Assembly (NCBI GenBank): GCA_016293645.1 | Contig: JAEDDW010000004.1 | Span: forward strand, 1 to 63,960 | Reading direction: 5' to 3' | Source: Treponema sp. | Lineage (GTDB): Bacteria; Spirochaetota; Spirochaetia; Treponematales; Treponemataceae | DNA: 63,960 nucleotides | In this document: piece after piece, positions 6,561 through 16,031 of the stretch | How positions within the stretch are numbered: the first letter of the stretch is position 1 | How the letters are laid out: each line of letters starts with the position of its first letter | The notes under the pieces: generated by a model | Told to the model about the DNA's origin: nothing | The model's database searches: none | What the model saw: the letters and a program-made list of their open reading frames with translations, nothing else | Position numbers and translations under genes: made by a program

Positions 6561-9500
6561 ATGAGCATTTCAGAGACATGTGTTAAAAAACCAGTAACTA
6601 CATTGCTTTGTTTTTTCATGGCAATAGCACTTGGTATTTACTGTACATTCAATCTTCCTATGGACATGTATCCGAACATGACACTGCCATATGTCATGGT
6701 AATCACAGAGTATGAAGATGCTGGTCCGGAAGAAGTAGAGCAGAGTGTTACAAGAACCCTCGAATCAGTTCTGTCTGGATTGAGTGGACTTAAGAATATG
6801 AATTCCCAGTCGGCACTTGGCATGAGTCTTGTATTCCTTGAGTTTGACTATGGTGTTGACCTTGATGTTGCCGGCGGTGACATACGAGATAAAATAGACA
6901 TGGTCCGAGGTTATCTTCCGGATAATGCCGAAGCTCCAATCGTAATGAAGATTGACCCTTCAATGATGCCTATCATGTTCTATGCCATTGAAGGTGAACG
7001 TACACCAGAGGAACTCCGTCAGTATGCGGAAGATGTTATCTCAAAGCGCCTTGAACAGATTGACGGTGTTGCCAGCGCAAAAGTTATTGGTGGACGTGAA
7101 AAGTCAATCAATATTGATATTCCCCGTGACCGTCTTGAAGCATATGGACTTTCGATCACTTCTGTAGCCCAGATGATTGGCGCCCAGAACATCCAGAGTT
7201 CCGGTGGACGTATTACTTCCGGCGATACAAACTATACAATCAAGACAAACGGTAAGTACCAGACCATTGAAGACCTTAAGAATACTGTAATTTCTTATAA
7301 GGTTGATTCCCTTGATATGGCAAATGGAGCACAGCTTCTTTCTGTTAGACTCCGTGATATCGCTGATGTCTATGAAGGATTCAAGAACGAATCTACACTT
7401 GCATACATTGACTCCCGTACCTGTGTCATGCTTCTTATACAGAAGCAGTCTGGTAAGAACTCTGTTTCCACAGGTCGCAAGGTCCGTGAGACAATCAAGA
7501 AACTTCAGATGGAAATGCCAAGCGACATCCACCTTACGGAAACAAACAATACTGTTGATATCATCAATGAAACAATCAACAACGTTGTGATGTCCGTTGT
7601 TCAGGGTGCTTTGCTTGCCATCATGATTCTGTTCATCTTCCTCCGTTCTTTGAAGACTACATTCATCATCGGTCTTGCAATTCCTATTTCCGTATTGGTT
7701 ACCTTGCTTTTCATGTACTTTACCGGAATCACGATCAACATGGTTTCCATGGCAGGTCTTCTGCTTGGTATCGGTATGCTTGTAGACAACTCCATCGTTA
7801 TCCTTGAAAACATCTATGCATACCGTCAACGTGATGCAAAACCTACAGTTGCAGCGGTTCTTGGTTCAAAGGAAATGGTTGCTTCAATCACTTCTTCAAC
7901 CTTGACTTCTGTCTGTATCTTCCTTCCTATGCTTTTGTTCAAGAGCCAGCTTGGAGTCATGGGACAGATGTTCAATGACCTTGCATTCACAATCATCTAC
8001 TCACTCATGAGTTCCCTGATTGTTGCAATTGCCCTTGTTCCGGTTCTTTGTTCTTCAGTCCTTAGAATCGACAAAATCGTAAACGAAGAAAAAAGAGGTC
8101 TTGGGTATGCAATCAATAATGCCTTCAACAGATTCTTCCTGTGGCTTGAAAATTCATATGCCAACGGTGTTACATTTGTTCTGCATCACAGAAAAATGTT
8201 TGTAACAGGCTTGTTTGTTGCCCTCATTCTTTCTTTCGCCGCAATCAAGTTTGTAGGCTTCATCTTCATGCCACCGACAGCATCGAACTCAGTTTCTGTA
8301 GAATTTACACTTCCACAGGGAACCAACGTCCACGTTACTGAAGATACCATCTTCAGCATGTATGAATCCACAAAGGATGAAATCAAAGGTACTAAGTTCA
8401 TTTCCATTCAGGTTGGTGGAACAAGCGTATTCTCAAACGGTTCTGAAACAAATACCGGTAATATCACTTATACTCTTTATCCTGAAGCTGAAAGAAAACC
8501 TGGATACGACAACGAAAAGTCTGCCAAGGACAAACTTCGCAAGTACTTTGACAAGTTCCCTGGTGCTGAACTTAAGTTCGGTACAAACAACAACAGTGCT
8601 TCTTCAGGTAAAATGGAAATCAGCATCAAGTGTGATGACCTTGCTAATCTTAGAAACTATGCACAGTCCGTTCAGGATGTGTTGAGGGAAAAGGGCGCCG
8701 ACTACGTTCAGGAAGTTGAAAGCGATCAGGCAGATGGTCTTCCACAGGCAGAAATCGTCGTTGACCGTTCGAAGATGTATGAAATGGGCCTTACAGTCTA
8801 CGGTGTAGGCTCAGAAATCAATGCTGCAATCAACGGAAAGACTGCAACCCGCTATACGGACAGAGGTAAGGACATCGACGTCATTGTTCAGCTTTCGGAA
8901 AAAGACCGCAAGAAGCTCAATGACCTTGACCAGATTTCTGTAGTAAACAGCCAGGGGCAGAGAATTCCTCTTTCCAGCTTTGCCCATTACGAGCAGAACC
9001 TTTCACCGGTTACAATCCTTCGTGAAAACCAGACCCGTACAATCACGATCAAGTGTTCCATGGTTGACGGTATTTCAATGGATGTTGCCTACAGGGAAGT
9101 TCAGAAAATTATCGAGGCAAACATTCCTAAGGATGAAACTGTTATGATCAAATATGGTGGAGATATGGAAGACATGATGCTTGCCGTCAAGGGATTTGCC
9201 GCCATCATGATCATGGCTGCCTGTCTCGTATTTGTTGTCATGGCATCCCAGTTTGAATCAATGATTGACCCGTTCATCGTCATCCTTACGATTCCGCTGT
9301 CATTCATCGGTGTTATGATGATCTATGCTATCACAAGAAATCAGCTCAGTGTTGTTTCCATCATGGGTATGCTGGTTCTTATCGGAACTATTGTTAATAA
9401 CGGTATCGTTCTTGTTGACTATACAAACCTTTTGAGAAAGCGTGGCTATGGGCTTGAGGAAGCCTGTATCGAAGCTGCCCATAACCGTTTGCGTCCGATC

Positions 9501-9773
9501 CTCATGTCAACTTTGACTACTGTTATTTCCCTCATGCCTATGGCTTTCTTCGCAACTGAAAGCTCAAGGTCAATGCAGCCTATTGGTCTTACAGTTTTCG
9601 GCGGAATGACTTTCGGTTCATTGATGACCTTGTATCTCATGCCTACCATTTACTTCATGATCAACAGCAGAAGAATCAGAAAAGCCAAGAAGAAGGCAGA
9701 AAAGAAGGCTCTCAAGCAGCAGAAAATTCTTGAACGTCTTGCAAAGAATGCTGACCAGGAGGAAGCAAAATGA
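6561..9773 (+). CDS. RND family efflux transporter permease (AcrB/MexB-like)
   Basis: The 1070-residue inner membrane pump has the duplicated RND plan: TM1, a large periplasmic loop, TM2-6, TM7, a second periplasmic loop and TM8-12. The TM4 motif GIGMLVDNSIVILENI contains the proton-relay aspartate; in the C-terminal half MLVLIGTIVNNGIVLVDYTN is the paired TM10 motif. Length and motifs fit hydrophobe/amphiphile efflux (HAE) pumps rather than metal pumps. A basic Lys-rich cytoplasmic tail follows the last TM. The stop overlaps the start of the PII-like gene (ATGA). Together with TolC and the adaptor it forms a tripartite exporter; the substrate is not predictable. Confidence 0.92.
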   Translation: MSISETCVKKPVTTLLCFFMAIALGIYCTFNLPMDMYPNMTLPYVMVITEYEDAGPEEVEQSVTRTLESVLSGLSGLKNMNSQSALGMSLVFLEFDYGVDLDVAGGDIRDKIDMVRGYLPDNAEAPIVMKIDPSMMPIMFYAIEGERTPEELRQYAEDVISKRLEQIDGVASAKVIGGREKSINIDIPRDRLEAYGLSITSVAQMIGAQNIQSSGGRITSGDTNYTIKTNGKYQTIEDLKNTVISYKVDSLDMANGAQLLSVRLRDIADVYEGFKNESTLAYIDSRTCVMLLIQKQSGKNSVSTGRKVRETIKKLQMEMPSDIHLTETNNTVDIINETINNVVMSVVQGALLAIMILFIFLRSLKTTFIIGLAIPISVLVTLLFMYFTGITINMVSMAGLLLGIGMLVDNSIVILENIYAYRQRDAKPTVAAVLGSKEMVASITSSTLTSVCIFLPMLLFKSQLGVMGQMFNDLAFTIIYSLMSSLIVAIALVPVLCSSVLRIDKIVNEEKRGLGYAINNAFNRFFLWLENSYANGVTFVLHHRKMFVTGLFVALILSFAAIKFVGFIFMPPTASNSVSVEFTLPQGTNVHVTEDTIFSMYESTKDEIKGTKFISIQVGGTSVFSNGSETNTGNITYTLYPEAERKPGYDNEKSAKDKLRKYFDKFPGAELKFGTNNNSASSGKMEISIKCDDLANLRNYAQSVQDVLREKGADYVQEVESDQADGLPQAEIVVDRSKMYEMGLTVYGVGSEINAAINGKTATRYTDRGKDIDVIVQLSEKDRKKLNDLDQISVVNSQGQRIPLSSFAHYEQNLSPVTILRENQTRTITIKCSMVDGISMDVAYREVQKIIEANIPKDETVMIKYGGDMEDMMLAVKGFAAIMIMAACLVFVVMASQFESMIDPFIVILTIPLSFIGVMMIYAITRNQLSVVSIMGMLVLIGTIVNNGIVLVDYTNLLRKRGYGLEEACIEAAHNRLRPILMSTLTTVISLMPMAFFATESSRSMQPIGLTVFGGMTFGSLMTLYLMPTIYFMINSRRIRKAKKKAEKKALKQQKILERLAKNADQEEAK

Positions 9774-10066
9774 CAGAAAGAGTACGTGTAGAAATCATCT
9801 GTTCCCAGGCTCTTGAAGAGGACTTTGCGGAAGAATTTGAAAACAACAACGTTGGAAAAAAATTTACAAAAATTGCCAACGTTATGGGTGCAGGCTGGAG
9901 CAATCCTCATCTTGGCGATGCGGTCTGGCCTCAGCTCAACACCATGTATATCATCTATTGTGACAAGGAAGAGTCTGAAAAGATAATTCAGATTGTCTCA
10001 AAACTTAGAAAACTTTATCACACGGAAGGTATCGCCTGCTTCATAGGCACTGGTACTGAGGTGTAA
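9770..10066 (+). CDS. PII-like transporter-associated protein (PG0541 family)
   Basis: The 98-residue protein overlaps the RND gene by four bases. It begins with a beta-strand segment (ERVRVEIICSQALEEDF) and has the ferredoxin-like alternation expected of a PII-fold protein, including GAGWSNPHLGDAVWPQLN and the C-terminal IACFIGTGTEV. It matches what I recall of the PG0541 family, found next to RND pumps mainly in Bacteroidota. A regulatory role on the pump is an inference from position and fold; no ligand motif of classical GlnB T-loops is visible. A strong terminator follows immediately. Confidence 0.7.
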   Translation: MTERVRVEIICSQALEEDFAEEFENNNVGKKFTKIANVMGAGWSNPHLGDAVWPQLNTMYIIYCDKEESEKIIQIVSKLRKLYHTEGIACFIGTGTEV

Positions 10067-10070
10067 AAGG

Positions 10071-10097
10071 AAAGGGCTGTCCGGTGGACAGCCCTTT
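10071..10097. terminator. Terminator of the efflux operon (bidirectional)
   Basis: AAAGGGCTGTCC (10071-10082) and GGACAGCCCTTT (10086-10097) form a perfect 12-bp stem around GGT. It lies between convergent genes and can serve both strands; the T-rich tails are short. Confidence 0.8.
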
Positions 10098-10137
10098 GTT
10101 GTAGAATGTCATAGTCGGACTTGATCCGGCAATATCT

Positions 10138-11097
10138 TTAGCGGAGTTCAAATCTTGAACTCTTTATGAATTTTTCAAGACTTTCTTCCCATCTTGGGAT
10201 TTTGATCTTTAATCCTTCAATTATCTTATCCTTGCTCAGCACTGAATAGGCAGGACGTTTTGCTGCGGTCGGATATTCTTCCGTAGTACAAGAGTTGATC
10301 GTGCATTCATTTGTGATGCGTCCATACTTTTTACCATATTCATAGATCTTCTGGCAGAATTCAAACCAGCTGGTTTCACCAAGATTTGTGAAATGGTAGA
10401 TACCGTAAGGAAGTGCTGATTTTTTTCCAAAAAGACCCTGTGCCTTTTCTGAAGATTCAATGATCTTGATGATGGCATGAGCCAGATCTACTGCACAGGT
10501 TGGTGTTCCTTTCTGGTCGCAGACAACTTTTACTTCTGGATTGCTGTTCATGGCTTTGATCATTGTGTACACAAAATTCTTGCCATCAAAACCGTATAGC
10601 CAGGCAGTTCTTATGATGTAATAGAGTGTCATCTCTTTTTCGATTTCTTTTTCCCCGTCTGCCTTTGTTACACCATAGACACCAAGAGGTGAACGAGGAG
10701 ATTCTTCTGTATATGGTGTTGAACCAGTTCCGTCGAAAACATAGTCCGTCGAAATATGGATGAGTTTTGCACCCAGGTCTCTTGCAGTCCTTGCGATGTT
10801 GAGCGGACCTTCCTGGTTAAGTTTCTGTGCAAGTTCACTTTCAGATTCCGACTTGTCTACGGCTGTGTATGCGGCACAGTTTATTATCCATGTGATTTTT
10901 TCCGGAACCTTACCTTTTTTTACTGTAAGACCAGTAGTGTTTGCTGCAGGTCCGTGGCTGGATGCGAATTTTCTCAGTTCATTTGAATTTGTAATATCTA
11001 CATCCCTGTCGCTTCCGATCCATTGAATCCTATTTTCTGTAAGCTGTCTGGCAATTTCGCTGCCAAGCATTCCTTTATCACCAATAAGCCAAACCAT
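10138..11097 (-). CDS. rfbD: dTDP-4-dehydrorhamnose reductase
   Basis: This 319-residue short-chain dehydrogenase reduces dTDP-4-dehydro-L-rhamnose to dTDP-L-rhamnose with NAD(P)H for surface polysaccharide synthesis. Visible features are the N-terminal nucleotide-binding loop VWLIGDKGMLG, the VDITN segment, NCAAYTAVDKSE, and the catalytic pair in STDYVFDGT and YGVTKADGEKE (YxxxK). The start ATG at 11097 is preceded by GGAGG at 8 nt; an 11-codon upstream extension lacks such a site. The other rhamnose genes (rfbA, B, C) are not in the window. A strong promoter (11211-11239) lies about 100 nt upstream, leaving a roughly 107-nt leader. Confidence 0.85.
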   Translation of the reverse strand: MVWLIGDKGMLGSEIARQLTENRIQWIGSDRDVDITNSNELRKFASSHGPAANTTGLTVKKGKVPEKITWIINCAAYTAVDKSESESELAQKLNQEGPLNIARTARDLGAKLIHISTDYVFDGTGSTPYTEESPRSPLGVYGVTKADGEKEIEKEMTLYYIIRTAWLYGFDGKNFVYTMIKAMNSNPEVKVVCDQKGTPTCAVDLAHAIIKIIESSEKAQGLFGKKSALPYGIYHFTNLGETSWFEFCQKIYEYGKKYGRITNECTINSCTTEEYPTAAKRPAYSVLSKDKIIEGLKIKIPRWEESLEKFIKSSRFELR

Positions 11098-11210
11098 TTT
11101 GATGCCTCCAGTTGATAGACATAAACTCACTTAAAAAAATGAACGAATCACGATGGGTACGCTGGATGAATGACAAACACGGATTCGAATCAAGTTTTGA
11201 ACTGTGCTTA

Positions 11211-11239
11211 ATTATATTGAAACACGATAAAAAATTCAA
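11211..11239 (-). promoter_or_regulatory. Sigma70 promoter for rfbD
   Basis: On the minus strand TTGAAT (11239-11234) and a consensus TATAAT (11216-11211) are separated by exactly 17 nt. The leader to the rfbD ATG is about 107 nt. Confidence 0.75.
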
Positions 11240-11269
11240 TTTTGATGGGATTTTGTTTTTTCCCATTAA

Positions 11270-11298
11270 TTGAAAAAATGGTTTTTTTTCGCTAAAAT
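11270..11298 (+). promoter_or_regulatory. Promoter of rnz operon, gives a leaderless mRNA
   Basis: TTGAAA (11270-11275) and TAAAAT (11293-11298) are separated by 17 nt. The predicted start (11304-11306) falls on the ATG at 11305, so the mRNA would be leaderless; no Shine-Dalgarno sequence is present. Confidence 0.65.
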
Positions 11299-11304
11299 AT
11301 GCTC

Positions 11305-12231
11305 ATGAATATGGAAGCATTTGTTTTGGGCTGCGGTGGTATGATGCCGCTTCCTTACCGTCACCTTACTTCGGTTCTTTTGCGTCGTGACGGTGACCTT
11401 TTCCTTTTTGATGGTGGAGAGGGAACTCAGGTATCATTGCGCCGTCTCAACCTCAAGTGGAAAAAAATCAACGCGATATTTGTATCACATACACATGCAG
11501 ATCATGTAACAGGCTTGCCAGGAATCCTCATGCTGTCGTCGCAGGTTGACAGAAATGAGCCTCTTTACATCTTTGGACCTCCAAAAATCGCTGAATACAT
11601 TGAATCAAGCCGAAAAGTTCTTGACATGTACATAAACTATCCGATTGTAGTTAAGGAAATCACCGCTCCTTGTGTCTGCTATGAAGGTGATGGATTTACT
11701 GTCCGTGCTTTCCCTCTTGAACATACCAAGACTTGTGTTGGATATACCCTTGAAGAATCAGATCGTCCTGGAGAATTCAATCCGGAAGAAGCATTGCGTC
11801 TTAAGGTTCCTCGTGGTCCGCTTTGGGGTAAACTTCAGCATGGAGAAAAAGTTGTTGCAGAAGACGGAACTGTTGTTTCTCCTGAGCAGGTTGTGGGACA
11901 GAACCGCAAAGGAAGAAAATTCAGCTTTGTCACTGATACACTATATCTGCCAACCATTGCTGAAGAAGTCAAAGGAAGTGATCTTCTGATCTGTGAAGGT
12001 ATGTTTGCTGATGATTGTGAAGATCAGGCAAAAGAAAAAAAACATATGACTGCAAGACAGGCCGCAACGATTGCAAGGGATTCAGACTCAAAAAGAATGG
12101 CTTTGATTCACTACAGCCCTCGATACAATGACAAGGATCTTGATGTTCTTCTGCAGCAGGCAAGAGAAGTCTACCCTGGAGCAAGACTTTCAAAAGATAG
12201 AATGCATATAGAGATTCCATATGTCGAATAA
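11305..12231 (+). CDS. rnz: Ribonuclease Z (tRNA 3' endonuclease)
   Basis: The 308-residue metallo-beta-lactamase-fold enzyme cuts tRNA precursors 3' of the discriminator base. The zinc motif SHTHADHVTGLPG (HxHxDH), DGGEGTQVSLRR, and the later FVTDT and ALIHYSPRY segments match RNase Z. This fits the tRNA genes in this window, none of which encodes CCA. ATGs occur at 11299, 11305 and 11311; 11305 is preferred because the promoter at 11270-11298 predicts transcription to begin there, while the family start motif (MEAFVLGCGG) begins at 11311. The 3' end overlaps the ABC ATPase gene by 11 bases. Confidence 0.88.
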   Translation: MNMEAFVLGCGGMMPLPYRHLTSVLLRRDGDLFLFDGGEGTQVSLRRLNLKWKKINAIFVSHTHADHVTGLPGILMLSSQVDRNEPLYIFGPPKIAEYIESSRKVLDMYINYPIVVKEITAPCVCYEGDGFTVRAFPLEHTKTCVGYTLEESDRPGEFNPEEALRLKVPRGPLWGKLQHGEKVVAEDGTVVSPEQVVGQNRKGRKFSFVTDTLYLPTIAEEVKGSDLLICEGMFADDCEDQAKEKKHMTARQAATIARDSDSKRMALIHYSPRYNDKDLDVLLQQAREVYPGARLSKDRMHIEIPYVE

Positions 12232-12952
12232 TACTGTGGAGCTTTTATCCTTTACAAAAAAATATGCTTCAAAATTTGTCTTCAAGGAAGTTGATTTTGT
12301 TGCAAAATCCAATTCCATTACAGGCTTGCTTGGACCAAACGGTGCAGGTAAATCAACTATATTGAAGACCATTTCCGGAGTCATTTATCCTACAGACGGA
12401 ACTGTAAAAGTCTGCGGTTTTGATGATCCTGCTGAAATAAGAAAGATCACAGGCTATGTACCTGAGCATCCGGAATTGGAAGGCAATCTTACAGTAAAGG
12501 AAACGCTTCTGCTTGAATCAGGACTTTACTGCAGTGGTTCAGATATTGAATCCAACGTTGGGTTTGCAGTTGATTTTACTGGATTGAATGAAGTCCTGAA
12601 TGTCAAAGTCAAAACTCTTTCAAAGGGATTTGCCCAACGTTTAAGTCTTGCAAAGGCCTTGTGTATTGATCCAAAAATATTGATCCTTGATGAATTTTCT
12701 GCCGGCCTTGATCCAAAACAGATTGTCGAGCTTAGAAACAAAATAAAAAAGCTGTCAAAAAAAATAACGGTGATTTTTTCAACCCATCATATTGAGGAAG
12801 CATCAAGTCTTTGTGACGAAATCTACATAATCGATAAAGGTATCGTAAAATCACATGGTACTGTTGATGAAATCCTAAAAGTTTCCGGTACAAAAAATCT
12901 TGAAGATGCTTACCTCAAATTCATTGAAGGAACTGGTGAGGATAAAGAATGA
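12221..12952 (+). CDS. ABC transporter ATP-binding protein (GldA-like)
   Basis: The 243-residue ATPase has Walker A GPNGAGKST, the signature LSKGFAQRLSLAKAL, Walker B ILILDEFSAGLDPKQ and the switch His in FSTHHIEEA. The short single-domain layout and AEIRKITGYVPEHPELEGNLTVKETL match the ABC-2/GldA/NatA group. It overlaps rnz upstream and the GldF/G-like gene downstream by four bases, so the ATPase and permease are translationally coupled. In Bacteroidota GldA works with GldF and GldG in gliding; spirochaetes do not glide this way, so here an envelope transport role is inferred. Confidence 0.88.
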   Translation: MSNNTVELLSFTKKYASKFVFKEVDFVAKSNSITGLLGPNGAGKSTILKTISGVIYPTDGTVKVCGFDDPAEIRKITGYVPEHPELEGNLTVKETLLLESGLYCSGSDIESNVGFAVDFTGLNEVLNVKVKTLSKGFAQRLSLAKALCIDPKILILDEFSAGLDPKQIVELRNKIKKLSKKITVIFSTHHIEEASSLCDEIYIIDKGIVKSHGTVDEILKVSGTKNLEDAYLKFIEGTGEDKE

Positions 12953-15183
12953 AAAAATTATTCTTCCGTTACTTATATAAAATAGCAGGCTGTCCTTTTT
13001 CATATGTTGCAGGTGTATTTTTTATCGCCTGGCTTTGGATTCAATGGTTTGTTGGACAGCGCTTTTTTGCAGGTTATGGAACTTCTGATCTGCATCATTT
13101 TTTTTCTGCATTTCCTCTTGCTTCAGCTTTTTATCTTCCTCTTATTGTTTCAATCTCAAATATAAAGGGGCAATACAGTTTTCCGTACAATAGTGCTATT
13201 GTTTTTGTTTCCCGTATTTCATCATGCCTTGTTTCCTGTGGTTTATGTCTATTTTTAAGCCTTCTTATTCCCGCCGCTGTCTCAATCTTTGGCGATATAG
13301 AATATTCCCAGCTTGGAACTGGTTTTTTCGGGATTCTTCTGTTTTTTACCGCAGCGACAAGTTTTACTGTCTTGATTTTTACTTTAATAAAATCCACCGC
13401 TGCTGCATTTGTTGTTTCAGCACTTTGTCTTTTTATCTGCAACAGCATTCATAATCTGCCGTCATACATTGATGGGGGAAAAGCTGGTTCAATTTTAGTC
13501 AAAACCATTTCTTTTGCCTGGAATTTTGACGACTTTGCAAAAGGAAACATTTCAATCAGGTCCATATTGTATTTTCTGAATATCGCTTTCATATCAATGG
13601 AATTGTCATGGTACATAATTGGAAAACGTATGGGGAACTGTACCTGCGAATTCAAAAAGTCCATGCGGTTGGTTCTGATTACATCGGTTTTGGTCATTTT
13701 TGTTGGAATTACAACAAATGTAAAATTTGATTTGACAAGATCTAAAAAATTTTCTGTTTCAGCCTATTCAAAAAATATAGCGGAAAGAATTTCAGAACCT
13801 GTTTCAGTTACATATTATCTTAGCCGCCAGCTTACAAACCTTTATCCACAGGTCAGCGATGTAAAAGATTATCTTGAAAGTTTCGCTTCCATTTCTGATA
13901 ACATCACAGTAAAGATTGTTTCCCCTGAAACCCAACAGTTGCAGAGCCGGCTTGCTGACTATGGAATAAACGGTCAGCCAATCAGAACTAATTCAATCTC
14001 TTCAACTGTTGTTACAAATGTATATTCATCCATCGTTATAGATTATCTTGGCATGACAGAAATAATTCCCTTTGTTCTTGATTCTGCCACTTTGGAATTC
14101 TCATTGGCACAGAAAATAGAAAGTCTCATCGAAGAAAGAAAGAACCTTATTCAGATTGTAGTCGCAAATGATCTTGATCTTGAAAACGGTTACAGTTATG
14201 TCGTTCCTTATCTGAAGTCTCTTGGTTATGTACCATTCCAGACTGAACTTCCTTCAGTAGCTTCAGATCCGACAAAATCTTTTGATAATTACATAAATGT
14301 TCCCCTTGTTGTTCTTGGCAGTGAAAAATTCACTAAGACTGATTGCAGGATTTTTGAGAAATTCATACTTGATGGTGGTCGAGCTTTTCTTGCTTCGCAG
14401 CCTTATTCCATTGATATAAACAATGACTGGTCTTTCCGTCAAAGTGAAGCGCAGCAGTATTTTGAGAGAATGCTTTTTACATTCGGCATTTACTGCAAGA
14501 ATTCTTTGACCTGTGATGTTTCCAATTTGAGGATAACAATGACAAGTACACAGGACACTTCAAATAATTCCGCTTCTGAAAAAAATGAATTCATCAACTA
14601 TTCATTATGGCCGGTGTTGAGACCACATGTTAATCTTCCAGATGGTATGACAACTTTCTGGCCAGTTGCTTTCGATATTGATAATGAAGTTTCTGAAATT
14701 GAAAGCTTCGAAACACTTCCATCCCTTATGACAAGCCAGGCCAGCTGGCAGATGGAAAAAATTGATGGAAAATTCTTTACAAATCCATTTACATGTCCAA
14801 AAAGTGCTGAAGATTTTGAAATAAAAGGTCCTTTTACAGTTTCCGCAGAGGTGAGGAATTTATTGACGCACGATCTGCGAATGGTTTATTTAGGGGATCA
14901 ATACGCTTTAAGCACACCAATGATTTCATACAGCTCAGGAAGTTCAATAGATCTCCGTGCCTTTGAGTACATGGGGAATTACATACTTGAGCTTTGTGGT
15001 CAGAATGATCTTCTGGCTCTAAAAAACAAGTCAAAATTCAACTATAGTCTTTATAAGATTTCTGATTCCCAGATTGTTGAGGCTGCAAGAAAAGCTGTGC
15101 TTCTTTCTTTGGTTTTGCCTGAAGTTATAATTTTGCTTTGTGGCATCATGTTTGTATATTCACGGAGAAAATTCATAAGATGA
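12949..15183 (+). CDS. Fused ABC-2 permease / GldG-like protein
   Basis: The 744-residue protein joins an N-terminal ABC-2 permease-like region (about six membrane segments, residues 1-220) to a GldG-like domain that starts with a membrane segment near residue 240 (RLVLITSVLVIFVGITT), followed by FDLTRSKKFSVSAYSKNIAERISEPVSVTYYLS. The long extracytoplasmic region ends in a last membrane segment near the C-terminus. Usually GldF and GldG are separate. It is coupled to the GldA-like ATPase by a four-base overlap and to the DUF4340 gene in the same way. The substrate is unknown. Confidence 0.8.
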   Translation: MKKLFFRYLYKIAGCPFSYVAGVFFIAWLWIQWFVGQRFFAGYGTSDLHHFFSAFPLASAFYLPLIVSISNIKGQYSFPYNSAIVFVSRISSCLVSCGLCLFLSLLIPAAVSIFGDIEYSQLGTGFFGILLFFTAATSFTVLIFTLIKSTAAAFVVSALCLFICNSIHNLPSYIDGGKAGSILVKTISFAWNFDDFAKGNISIRSILYFLNIAFISMELSWYIIGKRMGNCTCEFKKSMRLVLITSVLVIFVGITTNVKFDLTRSKKFSVSAYSKNIAERISEPVSVTYYLSRQLTNLYPQVSDVKDYLESFASISDNITVKIVSPETQQLQSRLADYGINGQPIRTNSISSTVVTNVYSSIVIDYLGMTEIIPFVLDSATLEFSLAQKIESLIEERKNLIQIVVANDLDLENGYSYVVPYLKSLGYVPFQTELPSVASDPTKSFDNYINVPLVVLGSEKFTKTDCRIFEKFILDGGRAFLASQPYSIDINNDWSFRQSEAQQYFERMLFTFGIYCKNSLTCDVSNLRITMTSTQDTSNNSASEKNEFINYSLWPVLRPHVNLPDGMTTFWPVAFDIDNEVSEIESFETLPSLMTSQASWQMEKIDGKFFTNPFTCPKSAEDFEIKGPFTVSAEVRNLLTHDLRMVYLGDQYALSTPMISYSSGSSIDLRAFEYMGNYILELCGQNDLLALKNKSKFNYSLYKISDSQIVEAARKAVLLSLVLPEVIILLCGIMFVYSRRKFIR

Positions 15184-16031
15184 AAAAATTGAAAACGAAA
15201 AAAGCATTTCTCTTTTTCTATGCCTTTGACATAGTACTTTTATTGATCGTTGGTCTGGTATTTCTTCCTTTTTCGAAAGGAAAAAATACGAGTGCTTCCA
15301 TCAGTTCCGCCTATCTTGAAGATAATGGAGATGGAATTACGGAAATTAAAATCATAGATAGAAGTAAAAAATCCATGGTTATGATGACGTGCACTGAATT
15401 CGGATGGATTGGTACGGACAGCATGTCAAATCAAAATCTATATTGGCCTGTCGAGGAAGGACGTGTGTTGAAATTCCTCGATGCTATGAAAAGAAAAAGA
15501 ATGTGGGAAAAAAAAGCTGAAAATACAGCTTCCTGGAAAAAACTTTCTGTTGATAAGGAGAATGCGATAGAAGTTGTTTTTTCCAATGGTTCCAGAACCT
15601 GTGGACATGTGTTTTTTGGTTTTACTGATGATCTTGAAAATACAATTTATTTTCGTACTTCTAAAAACAGTACGGTCTGGGCTACCAATGATGAAGTCAG
15701 TTTATATTTGAGTGAAAATGATCCATCAATATGGGCAGATCCATATCTTATTCCATTGTGTGCACGGTATGTTGGAAGTGCTGATAAGGTCAGTGAGCTA
15801 AGGCGCGGTCAGCTTGTTTTTTTGAAGCCTGCTGAACATGTAAAGGCTTTCGATTCTCTTGATGTTGAATTTGACTGGGGTGTGAAAGCACACTATGATT
15901 TCTATAAAAAGGATGATCTGGTTGTTGTAATTCCGTCCTTTGAAGGAAATGATTTTTTAAGGAATCTTTCATATAGATATTCAATCAGTCAATGGACTTA
16001 TGAAAAATTCATAAAGGAAAATAAGAAATGA
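15180..16031 (+). CDS. DUF4340 domain protein, membrane-anchored
   Basis: The 283-residue protein has one N-terminal membrane anchor (FLFFYAFDIVLLLIVGLVFLPF) and an extracytoplasmic domain with EFGWIGTD, YPVEEGRVLKFLDAM-like and FRTSKNSTVWATNDEV segments, typical of DUF4340 proteins that accompany GldG-type ABC systems. ATG 15180 overlaps the stop of the preceding gene (ATGA); the frame is open further upstream but only as shadow of that gene. It probably acts with the two preceding gene products at the envelope. Biochemical function is unknown. Confidence 0.75.
   Translation: MKKLKTKKAFLFFYAFDIVLLLIVGLVFLPFSKGKNTSASISSAYLEDNGDGITEIKIIDRSKKSMVMMTCTEFGWIGTDSMSNQNLYWPVEEGRVLKFLDAMKRKRMWEKKAENTASWKKLSVDKENAIEVVFSNGSRTCGHVFFGFTDDLENTIYFRTSKNSTVWATNDEVSLYLSENDPSIWADPYLIPLCARYVGSADKVSELRRGQLVFLKPAEHVKAFDSLDVEFDWGVKAHYDFYKKDDLVVVIPSFEGNDFLRNLSYRYSISQWTYEKFIKENKK

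Noticed and set aside
7104..7829. 241-aa minus-strand frame inside the RND pump gene
   Set aside because: It is the antisense shadow of a well-supported pump gene, is rich in His/Cys/Asn without domains and has no ribosome-binding site.
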